Source: Nereocystis luetkeana (lineage: Eukaryota > Sar > Phaeophyceae > Laminariales > Laminariaceae). Taken from it: 64,000 bases of DNA. The position numbers were made by a program, and so were the translations under genes. The notes under the pieces are model-generated. The model saw only the letters and a list, made by a program, of their open reading frames with translations, ran no database searches and was not told the origin of the DNA. The stretch's first letter is position 1, and every line of letters starts with the position of its first letter. This document shows positions 53,450 to 63,706 of this stretch, one piece after another. The stretch lies in NCBI GenBank assembly GCA_031213475.1, contig JARUPZ010000009.1, positions 1,590,001 to 1,654,000 on the forward strand, given 5' to 3'.

Positions 53450-55005
53450 CGGAGGAAGGTCTTTTATGACCGGCTGCGCAGCAGTAGCCTAACAGTTGCC
53501 CAGCAGTAGCCTAACAATATAGCCTCAACATAATATGATTTCGTAGTCTATTGGTATCCCAACGGTAGCCTATTGCAGTCGCTTGACCGTACCGCTCGGC
53601 AGTAGACTAACCGGAGCCTAACACCGGCTTGACAGCAGCCCCTTCACAGTGACCCGAATTTCAGCCCAACATTAAGGTTAGCGCCGTACGATCAAGAGCA
53701 CCCCACTAACAGCGGTCTAACAGTTGGCTCAAACGTAGCCCGGCGAAAGCCTATCTGAGAGGCCTAAGAGAGGGGCCTAACAGTTGCCTCTTGCCGCGTT
53801 TACAGTAGCGACCATCGACTCCCCACTATTTGCTTGGTGGTTCTAGTGTTGGTTCACTGCAATCCCAGGGCCTACCGAAATGTTGCCCGTACATATGTAC
53901 AACGTGTCTGTACCATAAATTACAGCAGCTTGGGAGTTTTAGACGGGAATGCAAGGATCGTTTCTACATTAATACGAATATGAAGCGTTACTTGTATTTA
54001 CGCCCAGAGTGGTGTGCCTCTTTTCTTCGTTTTTCGCCTGTGCTACAGTCGAATTGACAGCATTTGTTTTTTTACTCTCTTCCTTCCGAGAATTTTCCCA
54101 GAATTTTTCCCAGTTTTCCCATGGGATCGGGGTTGGGGGTTAGGGTTGGTGTATACATATTACAGTCAAGCAAGTTTCAGCCACTTTGTCGAAGCTGGTC
54201 TAAGGTCTAGGTACGTACGTAGATCATTCAAAATGGGGTGCCGAAGCGCCGCAGCGCCGGTGCGTCCACAAAGACAGCATCGAACCCGATACTTACCTGG
54301 TAGCACGCAAGCTATCAATAGTATAACCCCTCGGATGGTTTTCGAAGCTAATTTGTCTCTACACAACTGGGACAGGGCGTACTGAATACGCCAAGCGGCG
54401 CGTTTTTGTAGGTAGATACCGACGAGATCTCCCCAAAACCACCATTTTCGGTGGGTGGGTGCGCCCCTCCCCCCTGGTTTGGGATAATATCGGCTCTGAA
54501 GTTCGTCCAAGGGGGTGTGCTATCTTATCACCCGTGTGTTATCGGTATACGGTAATGCACACCGAGTATATACCGCCTCCATCAACACCACCATGGATAC
54601 CTCATACCAGTACGTATACACGAGTAAACAGTACCATGTATCAATACTTGAGAGGAAATGGTTGATTTTTAGGTCGATGGCTCTTTTCAGTATGCTTTTT
54701 TTTTTTTTTTTCTGTGTCAATGTTTTCCGCTGGCGGTTACATGTTCGCACCTTGCGAAAACAAAAACCCTACCAAAATGTCATGTTCTGAAAGAAGAAGA
54801 GCCGAACCAGTATTAACAGCGTGCGGCCTCTGCTGCTGCTATATGCTACGGTACAATAGCACTGAGAGCTATGCATACGTTTCGCATAGTACTCCCTTTT
54901 TCGTATCGTGGAGCTTGTGAGTAAAAACATTGCCAGCACTCAACTGACATGGTCAAAAGCTACGTAGAGCAGGGGGATAAGTTGGCACCTGTTGATTCTT
55001 CCACC
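53450..55005. other. Intron with a MITE
   Basis: A loosely repeated CAGTAGCCTAACA segment (53480-53810) and a MITE family 2 copy at 54316-54545 (ATAACCCCTCGGATG ... GTCCAAGGGGGTGTGC, ATCTTATCACCCG). No exon. Confidence 0.6.
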
Positions 55006-55009
55006 CTTG

Positions 55010-55310
55010 CTAGGACCGATAGTCGATTCCCACTCCATGGTCTGGATTTTTCATGGCAGATTTGCTCCCGGTCTGTATTGTTTGGTTCATGTTGCCACGT
55101 GGGAGCCCGGTACAATCTGCATGATATGGGACAGGTTTCCTGGATTGTATATCCTCGCACAACATGTCATAACGGCAGGCTACACGGGATGTATATACGG
55201 TAGATGAACTAGATTTTCCTGGGTTGGATCTGTACTGTACAGATCCCGCACAATATTTCACCACTGCAGGCTAGGGTCTAAATTACCCGTGTCTAGATTG
55301 TCATCTGCCC
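55010..55310 (+). mobile_element. Dispersed CACACCTCGGACAG-family copy
   Basis: CGATTCCCACTCCATGGTCT, GTTGCCACGTGGGAGCC, GTTTCCTGGATTG and GATCCCGCACAA; ends partly degenerate and internally duplicated (TTTTCCTGGGTTGGATCTGT). Confidence 0.6.
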
Positions 55311-55460
55311 GATCGACTGGTAGATCCTTCCTGACGCATCGTGTCCTATACATCTTGATACTCGCGGAACTGAGTGGAGGAAGCTGTTGGGGGTTTAACT
55401 TTTTCCGCCCCGCTTTCTCGCTGATCGCACCCTAATTGCTCCGCTTCTGGCGGACGATAG

Positions 55461-55560
55461 TTTACGGGCCACGTCCGCGATCGACAGCGATGAAGAAATA
55501 ACGCCGGCGGCGCCCGAGCCCGCCTTACTGGAGGCAGGCTTAACGTACATGGTTCTCGAG
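55461..55560 (+). CDS. Unknown right-hand gene, exon 3
   Basis: Acceptor GGACGATAG after a pyrimidine-rich tract (phase 2) and donor CTCGAG|GTAGGC (phase 0). The split codon AG|T joins exon 2 to read ELIESLRATSAIDSDEE, followed by ITPAAPEPALLEAGLTYMVL. The mix of acidic, Pro/Ala-rich and hydrophobic segments looks like a real protein, but no family is recognised. Confidence 0.6.
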
Positions 55561-55599
55561 GTAGGCGGTGGTCCTTGGACCATTCCACGCACTCGGGAC

Positions 55600-55935
55600 A
55601 GCAGATGGATCCTTTGATTCCCACTTCTCGATCTATTGGATCTTTCAAGGCAGATATGTTCCGGATCTGTACGACCTGTATGATCCGTATGATCTGTATG
55701 ATCTAGCTCGCGTTGCCGGGTGGGAGCCGTATAATCTGTAGTATGTAGCACATATTTCCTGGGTTGGACCCGTGCTATACAGATCCTGCACAACACGTCA
55801 TGACGGCAGGTTGGGATCTTTTATGATCTAGATGATATATCTGTAGAGGATCTATCTATAGATGATGTATCTGTAGATGGGATATCTGTTGATGATCTAT
55901 ATATCTGTAGATGATCTATCAATCCGAGGTGTGGA
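55600..55935 (+). mobile_element. Dispersed CACACCTCGGACAG-family copy
   Basis: Begins near CTTCTCGATCTATTGGATCT; contains CTAGCTCGCGTTGCCGGGTG, CATATTTCCTGGGTTGGA and GATCCTGCACAAC; ends in a tandem GTAGATGATCTATC stretch and CCGAGGTGTG. Confidence 0.7.
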
Positions 55936-56179
55936 GCATTCTCACCCTCGACAATGTGGCTTTGCACCGTTTTAGGAATTATCTATACGTACGTACGACC
56001 GTGCGGCGTTTCTCTGTTATTTTCAGAATGCTGCATACCGTACCTATCTTGGTGTAATGGGCTTTACATACGTACATGTTTGTTGTTACTGGCTGGTGCC
56101 TTGTCGCACGTTCTATAGCACGGCAGTGCCACTCCTACACCCTGCCAGAGTTTATTCAGGTGCGTACATACGTAACGTA

Positions 56180-56423
56180 TCACCCAGGGTGATAAGATGA
56201 CACATCCCCTCGGACGAACTTTACAAGCTTCTCGACACCGGGGATAATGGCAGTGCCTACTGGTACGTACATAGCGATTCATAGCGTCCGTGGAAGTATC
56301 TCGACGAGATGTTTTCAAAGTCACCATTTTCGTTGTGGGTGTGCCCTCCTTTATTCGGAAAAAATCGGCTCGGATATTCGTCCCCGGGGATGTGTTATCT
56401 TATCACCCAGTGCGATAGTGTTG
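56180..56423. mobile_element. MITE family 2 copy
   Basis: TATCACCCAGGGTGATAAGA with CACATCCCCTCGGACGAA at the left; TTCGTCCCCGGGGATGTGTT with ATCTTATCACCCAG at the right. Confidence 0.85.
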
Positions 56424-56821
56424 TACGTTTTTGGTCTTTTGGTGAGTCTATTGTGACGCTAGCAGCGCGGTATGGACCTGGGAGGGGTGTTTTTCTTTCC
56501 CCCTTTTTTTAGTTCCTCCTTAGTTAGATTAATCGGGGCTTGGCAAAAAAACATGGTATCTCATGGCATCCCGCGGGACTGACTTCCCATGGGACCGAGT
56601 AGGTCCCGCAGGATTCCGCGTGGTGCCGGCCAGGTGAGTTTCCGCGTGTTCTCGCAAGGGGGGACAAATTTTTCATAATTCACGTGGAAGCTACACCAGC
56701 AAGTGAAGTTGATCCATGCTGCGCTCGTGGCTGACTTGCCCATGAATTGCGTGTGTCCGTGCGGCAGTAGTACCAAGGGTCTGCATGGAATGCGTTTGGT
56801 GCACAGCACTCGTAAGCCCTA

Positions 56822-56929
56822 CTTACGTGGGACCATAGATAATAGGACCTATGGTACCCACAAAAACCTATATATTCCCCTTTTTTACTAGCATTATTTG
56901 GTCCTATTAACTATGGTCCCCCGTAATAT
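56822..56929. mobile_element. MITE family 1 copy
   Basis: TTACGTGGGACCATAGATAA at the left pairs with TTAACTATGGTCCCCCGTAA at the right. Confidence 0.87.
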
Positions 56930-57297
56930 TAAGAAGCGAGAAAAAGGAAGGCGATTTGTGTCTATTTAACAGTATTGTACAGGCCTTCCATTCGATAACA
57001 CGTACGAGTATACGAAGAAAAATAAGCTTCGTGCCAGGTATGCTATGGAGCTGAGCTTGAGAGCATGCGAATCTTTGCGAGGCGTGCAATAGAACAACAC
57101 AACACCAGCAACAAAGGAGACGGTGAATACCATTAAAAGGTGAAAGGCGAGTGATTACACCCACAGAGATATCTCCAGCGCCCCTCTCGGTTGCGATGAC
57201 GCACACACACGCCTCCCACCTACTCTCTCTCTCTCTCTATCTACCCCTCCTCTCACTTGTGTGTTGGTGATGTCTGCCCGTCCGCCTCCCACCACAG

Positions 57298-57808
57298 GGT
57301 GCGAAGCCAGCAAAAACTGGACCCTTGGTCGGAGAACTTTGGCGCCACCGCCGCCCACCGGGCGGCCACGATGACTCCGGTAGCACAAACACCGCCGCTA
57401 CGGGCGTCATCTTCGCGTGCGCGCTTGCTCTGGCCGGGCCGTGTCGCCACAAAGGTTTCCGGCGCCGCGGGCCAAGAAAAAGACGTTTTTCGGGGCGGGG
57501 TGGGAAAGTAACCGGGGTGGGACCGGGGCATGCCATCCTGGTAGGTCACCCTGCCGGCGGGCTGCCCCTGATTCCTGCACCCTGGGAGCGCCAGCTCCTG
57601 TTGTCGGTGCGGGTTCTCCAGCATCTCTTCTGGGGGCAGGGAAGTCGGTGGCCGGTGGTTTTGGCGGGGCTAAAACGTCCGACCCTTCGGCCGGTCGGGT
57701 CGGCGTTGGTCGTTAACGTGGACGTGTCGTTGACGAGCACCGGGAAAGCCGAAAGCCAGCTCGTCATTCTGTCCAGCTTTCTGCAAGCTCCTTCTCGCCC
57801 GGAAGAAG
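57298..57808 (+). CDS. Unknown right-hand gene, exon 4 (long)
   Basis: Acceptor CCACCACAG, phase 0. The frame stays open for 170 codons to donor GAAGAAG|GTAATC (phase 1). It opens GAKPAKTGPLVGELWRH, passes through a basic Gly/Arg-rich part, then WERQLLLSVRVLQHLFWG and SALVVNVDVSLTSTGKAE, ending SFLQAPSRPEE. Other frames are also partly open, which is expected at this GC content, so the first half is less certain than the second. No family recognised. Confidence 0.5.
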
Positions 57809-57849
57809 GTAATCGCTTCTCTCCTTTCGAGGGATAACTGTTCCCGATC

Positions 57850-58335
57850 TTATCGACCGATCTCCACGACGCGATCTTGATATTCTAAGGGCAGATATAG
57901 TGGTTTATTTTTTCAAGGGCATATATATATTGATCTACGTAGATCTATTGATCCAGATGTCGCGGGGAATATATACCGTAGTGATCTACTGTAGACGTTT
58001 CGGGGGCAGATGTATTCCCGGTCTGTATGATCTACAGTAGCTCATGTTTATTGCCGGGTGGGAATCGTGGAACCTCCATGAACTACTGTACTGTATATAC
58101 TTGGTGCTATTACGGGGGACCATTGTAAATAGGACCATATATTTTAGTAAAATGAGCGAAATATGTACGTAGGTTTTCGTGTGTACCGTGGGCCCTACTT
58201 ATTACTATGGCCCCCTGTAATAGTACTGCAAGTTTTCTTCCTGGGTTGGATCTGTACTGTACAGACCCTGCGCACAACATTTCGTAACCGGCAGGTTAGG
58301 ATGCCGATGATCCAGGTCGTGGTCTGGCCGGCGTG
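57850..58335 (+). mobile_element. CACACCTCGGACAG-family element split by a MITE
   Basis: Left part (57850-58107) has GGTCTGTATGATCTACAGTA and TTGCCGGGTGGGAATC; right part (58223-58335) has TTCTTCCTGGGTTGGATCTG and GACCCTGCGCACAAC. The MITE at 58108-58222 interrupts the element at the position where other copies read continuously. Confidence 0.7.
58108..58222. mobile_element. MITE family 1 copy, nested
   Basis: CTATTACGGGGGACCATTGT at the left pairs with ACTATGGCCCCCTGTAATAG at the right. Inserted in the dispersed element described at 57850. Confidence 0.87.
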
Positions 58336-58339
58336 TGAG

Positions 58340-58900
58340 AGGGTTTCCTTGCCCTTCATTTGCTTCGCTTTTGCTGCAGCAACGTTTCGTCGTCGTTTCG
58401 TTTTGTGCATATAATAGTTCGGGATGATTAGGGCCTCTCTGCTACGATCAGCCGGAGACTGTTACCCAAGGGCTACCACCCCCGCGGTGATTCGATGGCC
58501 ATCGACGCGGCTGCTCGTCGCAGAGAGTACGGTAAAAGAAGACATTATGTGTTTGGTACATGGAAGGCGATCCCGTTGACCGGTTGTGGTCCAACGGGCT
58601 GGGCCCCACCGTTGCTGCTGCGCTGGACATGGGCTGGTGGGTAGGCTCTGTATTCACTGGCAGTCGCTTAGTTTATCGTGCTGCTCTACCCCGCCGAGGA
58701 TGCAACTGCCATTGACTTGCTCCTTGTGTGCTTTCCAGCAGGCTTTCTCTCCCCCCCGGTAATATTCTTGGTGCATCCCCGGTTTTGGATTGAGATTACG
58801 GGGGCACCTATTAGTATTCAGAACAAAATACGGTAGGCAAACATAGGGGAATTTGGGGTTTTTGGTTCCATCGTGGGTTCTGATTATTACTACATATGCC
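58340..58900. other. Intron, nothing recognised
   Basis: No exon or known repeat. Segment 58410-58460 (GGGATGATTAGGGCCTCTCTGCTACGATCAG..GGAGAC) resembles 3335-3372 and may be another dispersed repeat. Confidence 0.5.
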
Positions 58901-59572
58901 CCCCCGAAACTGATTCTTACTACATATGCCCCCCTCCCTGAAACTGATTCTTACTACGCATGCCCCCCCCGAAACTGATTCTTACTACATATGCCCCCCC
59001 GAAACTGATTCTTACTACACATGCCCCCCCGAAACTGATTCTTACTACGTATGCCCCCCCGAAACTGATTCTTACTACATATGCCCCCCCGAAACTGATT
59101 CTTACTACATATGCCCCCCCCCCTGAAACTGATTCTTACTACGCATGCCCCCCCCGAAACTGATTCTTACTACATATGCCCCCCCGAAACTGATTCTTAC
59201 TACACATGCCCCCCCGAAACTGATTCTTACTACGTATGCCCCCCCGAAACTGATTCTTACTACATATGCCCCCCCCCGAGACTGATTATTACTACATATG
59301 CCCCCCCCCCCAACTGATTCTTACTACACATGCCCCCCCGAAACTGATTATTACTACATATGCCCCCCCGAAACTGATTCTTACTACATATGCCCCCCCG
59401 AAACTGATTATTACTACATATGCCCCCCCCCCAACTGATTCTTACTACATATGCCCCTCCCCCCCAAACTGGTTCTTACTACATATGCCCCCCCCCCCCC
59501 AAACTGATTCTTACTACATATGCCCCCCCGAAACTGATTCTTACTACATATGCCCCCCCGCAACAGGTGGTA
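58895..59572. repeat. 30-bp satellite with higher-order organisation
   Basis: About 22 units of CTGATTCTTACTACATATGC followed by a C run and GAAA. Units differ at ACATATG / ACGCATG / ACACATG / ACGTATG. The series ATA, CGCA, ATA, ACA, CGTA, ATA is seen at 58905-59095 and again at 59100-59275, so a six-unit block has itself been duplicated. All three forward frames read as short repeats (PPETDSYYIC, PKLILTTYA); I regard these as non-coding. Confidence 0.95.
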
Positions 59573-59574
59573 CT

Positions 59575-59850
59575 CGTCTTCACTTGCTACGTCGCCTTCC
59601 GTTTTTTGGTTCTCAGCCATCACTGGAACGCACTATTCTCAATGCTTCCAATTTGTTGTCGTCGTGCGATATAAAGAAGGGATCTGTTGGCTAGAGAAGG
59701 AATAGCCCTGACTGGGCCATAACTGAAATGCACTTTATCTCATTGCTTCCAGTTTATTGTCGCGCGACAAGGAAAGAGGATCTGTTGGTTAGAGAAGGGA
59801 TAACGCTGACTGGGTACACAATACAAACAGGTCATCTCTTTTAGTCAACA
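59575..59850. repeat. About 95-bp tandem duplication
   Basis: Two units: CAATGCTTCCAATTTGTTGT ... GGATCTGTTGGCTAGAGAAG at 59640-59700 and TTGCTTCCAGTTTATTGTCG ... GGATCTGTTGGTTAGAGAAG at 59742-59800. Confidence 0.75.
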
Positions 59851-59854
59851 GGAC

Positions 59855-60110
59855 CGACGTGTGAATTTGGGGGGGCATAAGAGGACGTGCAGAGGAGTAA
59901 GTCGATCCCCCCTTCATGATCCCGACAGTTGTTCAGGGCAAACCTTATCCCTGATCTGTACGGTCTATCTAGCTCGCGGTGTAGGGTGGGAGCCTTACGA
60001 TGCGCATGATCTAGGACATGTTTCCCGGGTCGGACCTGCAATTTCACAGATCCTGCACAAAAAAACTCAGAACGGCAGGCTAGGAAACTCAATGATCTAC
60101 AGCAGTAGGC
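59855..60110 (+). mobile_element. Dispersed CACACCTCGGACAG-family copy
   Basis: GTTCAGGGCAAACCTTATCC, GTCTATCTAGCTCGCGGTG, ACATGTTTCCCGGGTCGGA and GATCCTGCACAAA. Confidence 0.65.
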
Positions 60111-60205
60111 CGTGGTCTCTCTGTCGACTCGTGAGAAAGGGTTGCTGTTCGTTGGTCGCCAGAGTTTCTCAGTCGTTTGTGTGTCGACTGCGTTCGCTAT
60201 TGCAG

Positions 60206-60285
60206 GCGGCAAACACGGGTGGGGCGGTGAAGAGGCCCCTCTTGTCGTCTACGTTGTGCTTGGAGGCTGTACCACCGAACGGGAG
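60206..60285 (+). CDS. Unknown right-hand gene, exon 5
   Basis: Acceptor CGCTATTGCAG (phase 1) and donor CGGGAG|GTGAGC (phase 0). The split codon G|GC joins exon 4 to read PEEGGKHGWGGEEAP, then LVVYVVLGGCTTERE. The hydrophobic strand followed by GG.T..E faintly recalls the 'vFviGGvTyaE' strand of Sec1/Munc18-type proteins, but the surrounding sequence does not support that family, so the product stays unknown. Confidence 0.55.
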
Positions 60286-60289
60286 GTGA

Positions 60290-61200
60290 GCTTGATGTAT
60301 GCCTGCATTTGTGTTTTTTTTTCGTGAGGGCGGTAGCTACGATGGGGGTGCAATGCTCTCGATTTACAGCGACCATGTCTATACTAATATTCAATAAAAA
60401 ACTCCTTGTATTTAGGCACAGATTGGACGCGTTCTACGATAGAGGTAGCACATTTCCGCTTTCTTGTTTTCTGAAAGACGGGGCTCCTTAACCCAAAATC
60501 GTCGGAAGGCCAATCTTGTTTCGAAAAATGACCTGTTTGCGCACTTGGGCCATGGGAATATTGATCGGCATGCCATTTGTTTTTTTGCTAGAGTGAGTCT
60601 TCGGGTGAGGTATGGAGCTCCCAGAGTGAGGAGCGTCAGAAAAGTTACGGTGAACCTGTATCGCAGAACGCCTCATCGGTATCAGTTTTCGGCCAACCAA
60701 GCTTTTATTGACTGGTTGGGCCCCTTGTAACCCCTTTGGCACTCCAGAGGGGGAAAAAAAAATGACGAGATAAAAAAGAAAGGGGTGGTTTCAGCATCGG
60801 CCACTGCCTGATAGGGGGATAGGATTACAGATCGGCGTCCGAGTTACAATGGTTGAACGCAAGGAGTCGCGCGGCACGGGCGCAACATGACCCTACCTGT
60901 CATGCTTCAGGTTGCTCACGCTGCTCGTAGATCAGATGGTTGATAAACCCGAACCTCTCAACCGTTGGTTGTATGGGTCGTCATGTCGGGGTCCCGGAGA
61001 TGTTAACCCGATGTTAACCCGACAAAACGTTGGATTACGGAACCATACGTAGTATTCACGACCCATCGTACACCCAATAAACTGTTCAATAGAGTAATTT
61101 TACTGGATATATTTGGTCCTGATTACGATGTTCCCTCTTTGATAGATCATATTTGACCGCTTTTACGGGGGATCATACTAGTCTGGACCCATCAAACACA
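60290..61200. other. Intron, one dispersed repeat
   Basis: Contains a CCGAGTTACAATGGTTGAA-type repeat (60825-60990). No exon recognised. Confidence 0.55.
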
Positions 61201-61204
61201 TGTT

Positions 61205-61533
61205 TTTTTTTTTCTTCATCACTTTTACTTTCCAGCCTAACTCGTAGGAGGTTTTACCTTCAGCGACCTTCTGGACAAGCCGTGGTCACAGGTGTCGTCC
61301 CTTCTCCCCCCCGGTACGTGCCTTTATTTTTTGTCGCGCATAGGGTTCAGCATTCCCACTGCTCGTCGAATTTCATCGAATGTAGCTAACTCACGCTCTC
61401 GCGCTTTCCGCCAAACATTTTTTTTTTGCAAGAAAAAGTCCCTACGAGCATGCACTCGGTGGGACTTGAACCCACGAAATTGATCTTGATAGGCACGCGG
61501 ACCACCTACCAAGCCACCGGGGACGCCGGCTAC
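61205..61533 (-). mobile_element. tRNA-derived SINE, family 2 copy
   Basis: In the minus sense: GGTGGCTTGGTAGGTGG, then GGGTTCAAGTCCCACC, and a body matching 52500-52835 (GGCACGTACCGG, GAGTTAGGCTGGAAAG). Confidence 0.86.
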
Positions 61534-61574
61534 ATGAAAACCTATACCATGGTATATTCCAGTATTTTTACCTA

Positions 61575-61684
61575 TTTACGAGGGACCATGGTAAATAGGA
61601 CCAAATATCGTGATTAAAAATAGGTTAATGTGTAGGTTTTTGTGTAGACCATAGGTCCTATTAACTATGGTCCCCTGGTAATAG
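61575..61684. mobile_element. MITE family 1 copy
   Basis: TTACGAGGGACCATGGTAAA at the left pairs with TTAACTATGGTCCCCTGGTA at the right. A further fragment of a similar end lies at 61155-61175. Confidence 0.85.
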
Positions 61685-61689
61685 CATAT

Positions 61690-62835
61690 TTGGTCCGGAT
61701 TACTACTGTATGTTCCGTAGTAGTGATTTGACAACCTTTTTCGTGGGATGACCTACTGTGTATACGTAGACTTTGGGGATTAATCATCCCTTCGCACTTT
61801 GGCCTTTTCTTGACATCATTTTTTGAGTGGCTAGCCAATAGTATATAGCAAGCGAGAAGCCTCATACAATTTAGCATGATACTTCAGTAGGTGCTACCCA
61901 AGGGTAATCGTAAAAAAGAAAAAGAAAAAAACGAGAGTCCACTTTTGTTTTTTGAATCCCAGACTGGGTCGGTAGGGTATGTATACAGCAACATCACGTT
62001 TGCTTTCTGGGTCCCAGAGGGGGAGGTACGGTATACATATGCAACACCAACTAAAATACCATTCTGAAAAAAAAACAGGTATATTTCTAAATTCTTCCAG
62101 AAATCTCACCTGTCTCTCTTTTTTTTTTTTTCTTTTCTGTTGTTGTTGTCATTTTGACCTCGGCAAGGACTGTCGCTCGTTTTCTGTTTTTTTTCGTATG
62201 CACTCATTTTTGCTCATACCGAAGCACGCGTCTGCAAGAAAAAAACTGGTACGAAAAACGCGATTGTTATGTGGCGGTGTAGGTCTTTTGCCATCGAAGG
62301 CAGATCTAGATGCATGCTAGATATAGGGCTACGTATGTATGAGTTGGCTGGCTAAAAGTGGCCGAATACGTAGCTATTATTAATAGCTGGCTGAGTAAAA
62401 ATCGCCAACCTACTGCTGTAGTTATTTGCTATTTTAGCTGACTTAAAGTTGCCAACTAAGTTATTAGTTGGCTACGAACGCATTTATACCTTTCTGCGTG
62501 CGGTAATTAGCGAATGTTTTTGCGTCCGCCCGACTGGCTCAATTGTGTGTAGTTGTTGATGAAGACTAAAGCCAATTGGTTGGTTGGCTTACTTCACCAC
62601 CTAACTACCGTAGCAAGTAGCCGCGAAGCGCAACAAGGCATACCTTACTCTCTCACACACCTCTTGAATCACATAGGTATCGGGTATCGAGCAATGTCAC
62701 GATAGGGGTTGGTACGCACCACTGTTTTTGCCTTCTGAGGCAAAATATTTCCTGAACGGTTGAGCTCCTCAAGTGATAAACTAATAATGTACTTTTTATT
62801 TTATTTTTTTATCCTCCGGTGGATTGGTGAAAATA
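61690..62835. other. Intron, nothing recognised
   Basis: Contains a loosely repeated GTTGGCT/GCTGGCT segment near 62340-62600. No exon. Confidence 0.5.
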
Positions 62836-62837
62836 AA

Positions 62838-62930
62838 GCTTACCCCTAGCCGCAGTCCCGTTTGGGGGGCAAACTACTTGAAATTTGTGCTTTGTCCCCA
62901 AAACGGGACTACGGTTCTAAAGGAGTTAAG
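62838..62930. mobile_element. MITE family 3 copy
   Basis: CTAGCCGCAGTCCCGTTTGG at the left pairs with CCAAAACGGGACTACGGTTC at the right. Confidence 0.75.
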
Positions 62931-63576
62931 CTCACCACACTTCCACGTTCTCGTGTCGTGTGTCAACTTAACCTATATCTCCCGTTGTTAATACACCGGT
63001 TGTATTTATATAGCGTAATCCTTTTTTCCGTCTATATATCGTATATCTACTTCTAAGTTCTAGTAACGCCCTAGATATCTCGGTCGGTTCCAGGCGAACA
63101 AACTTCTTCGTAATCCATATTTCAGGTGATATATTGAGCTTCTCCTCGTATGAGGAGGAGCTCAGAAAAAAAAGCACCACCCCTACCGGGGCATTGCTTT
63201 CAATCGATCATGACGCATGTTCCGGTTATATAGGCGTGCATCTGGATTTTTCTGAGATTTTTCTGAGGCTTCTTTCTCAATGGAGGGTCTTGTTACCCGA
63301 AAACTGTGTCTGAATCAAAACGCAGACCTAATCCGAGTAGCCCTCCCTTAGCCTACTTACATCTGAAACGAATCCGATTGAAACCATCGAACGACAAAGC
63401 ATGCCATAGTAGGTAGGTGCTCAGTGGTCTTAAGGAGCTCCCTCAGTCAGACAATAGTTTGGCCAAAAAAAGGTACAGTACCTCCTCTCGTATCGTAGAA
63501 GGCAAGGCATCTTGCGTGTTCCTGGCATATGCATGACGTTGTGTTCCGTTTCTCTCCCTCGTTTTGCTCGCTCCAG

Positions 63577-63693
63577 ACGAGGGTGAGAATGCTCAGGCTT
63601 CTCTTCAACAACGTCTCCGTCCCCGGGGGGGAAACGCTTGTGCGGGCCATGCTGCGAGATTGTGCATACGCGGGGCCACACTTCGAGACAGTG
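63577..63693 (+). CDS. Unknown right-hand gene, exon 6
   Basis: Acceptor GCTCGCTCCAG and donor ACAGTG|GTGAGC, both phase 0; 39 codons. Encodes RMLRLLFNNVSVPGGETLV, then RAMLRDCAYAGPHFE. Good coding appearance and phase fit with exon 5. The gene continues beyond the window; the following intron starts with a TATG array. Confidence 0.6.
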
Positions 63694-63706
63694 GTGAGCT
63701 ACTGGG

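Noticed and set aside
58895..59572. CRISPR array
   Set aside because: Regularly spaced repeats, but no unique spacers; the units are contiguous and the gene context is eukaryotic.
58926..59694. Series of repetitive ORFs (PPETDSYYIC type)
   Set aside because: All forward frames of the 30-bp satellite are open; unit-length variation in the C runs shifts the frame repeatedly, which a coding repeat would not tolerate.
60206..63693. Assignment of the right-hand gene to the Sec1/Munc18 family
   Set aside because: Only the short hydrophobic-GG.T..E motif agrees; the other exons show none of the family's conserved segments.
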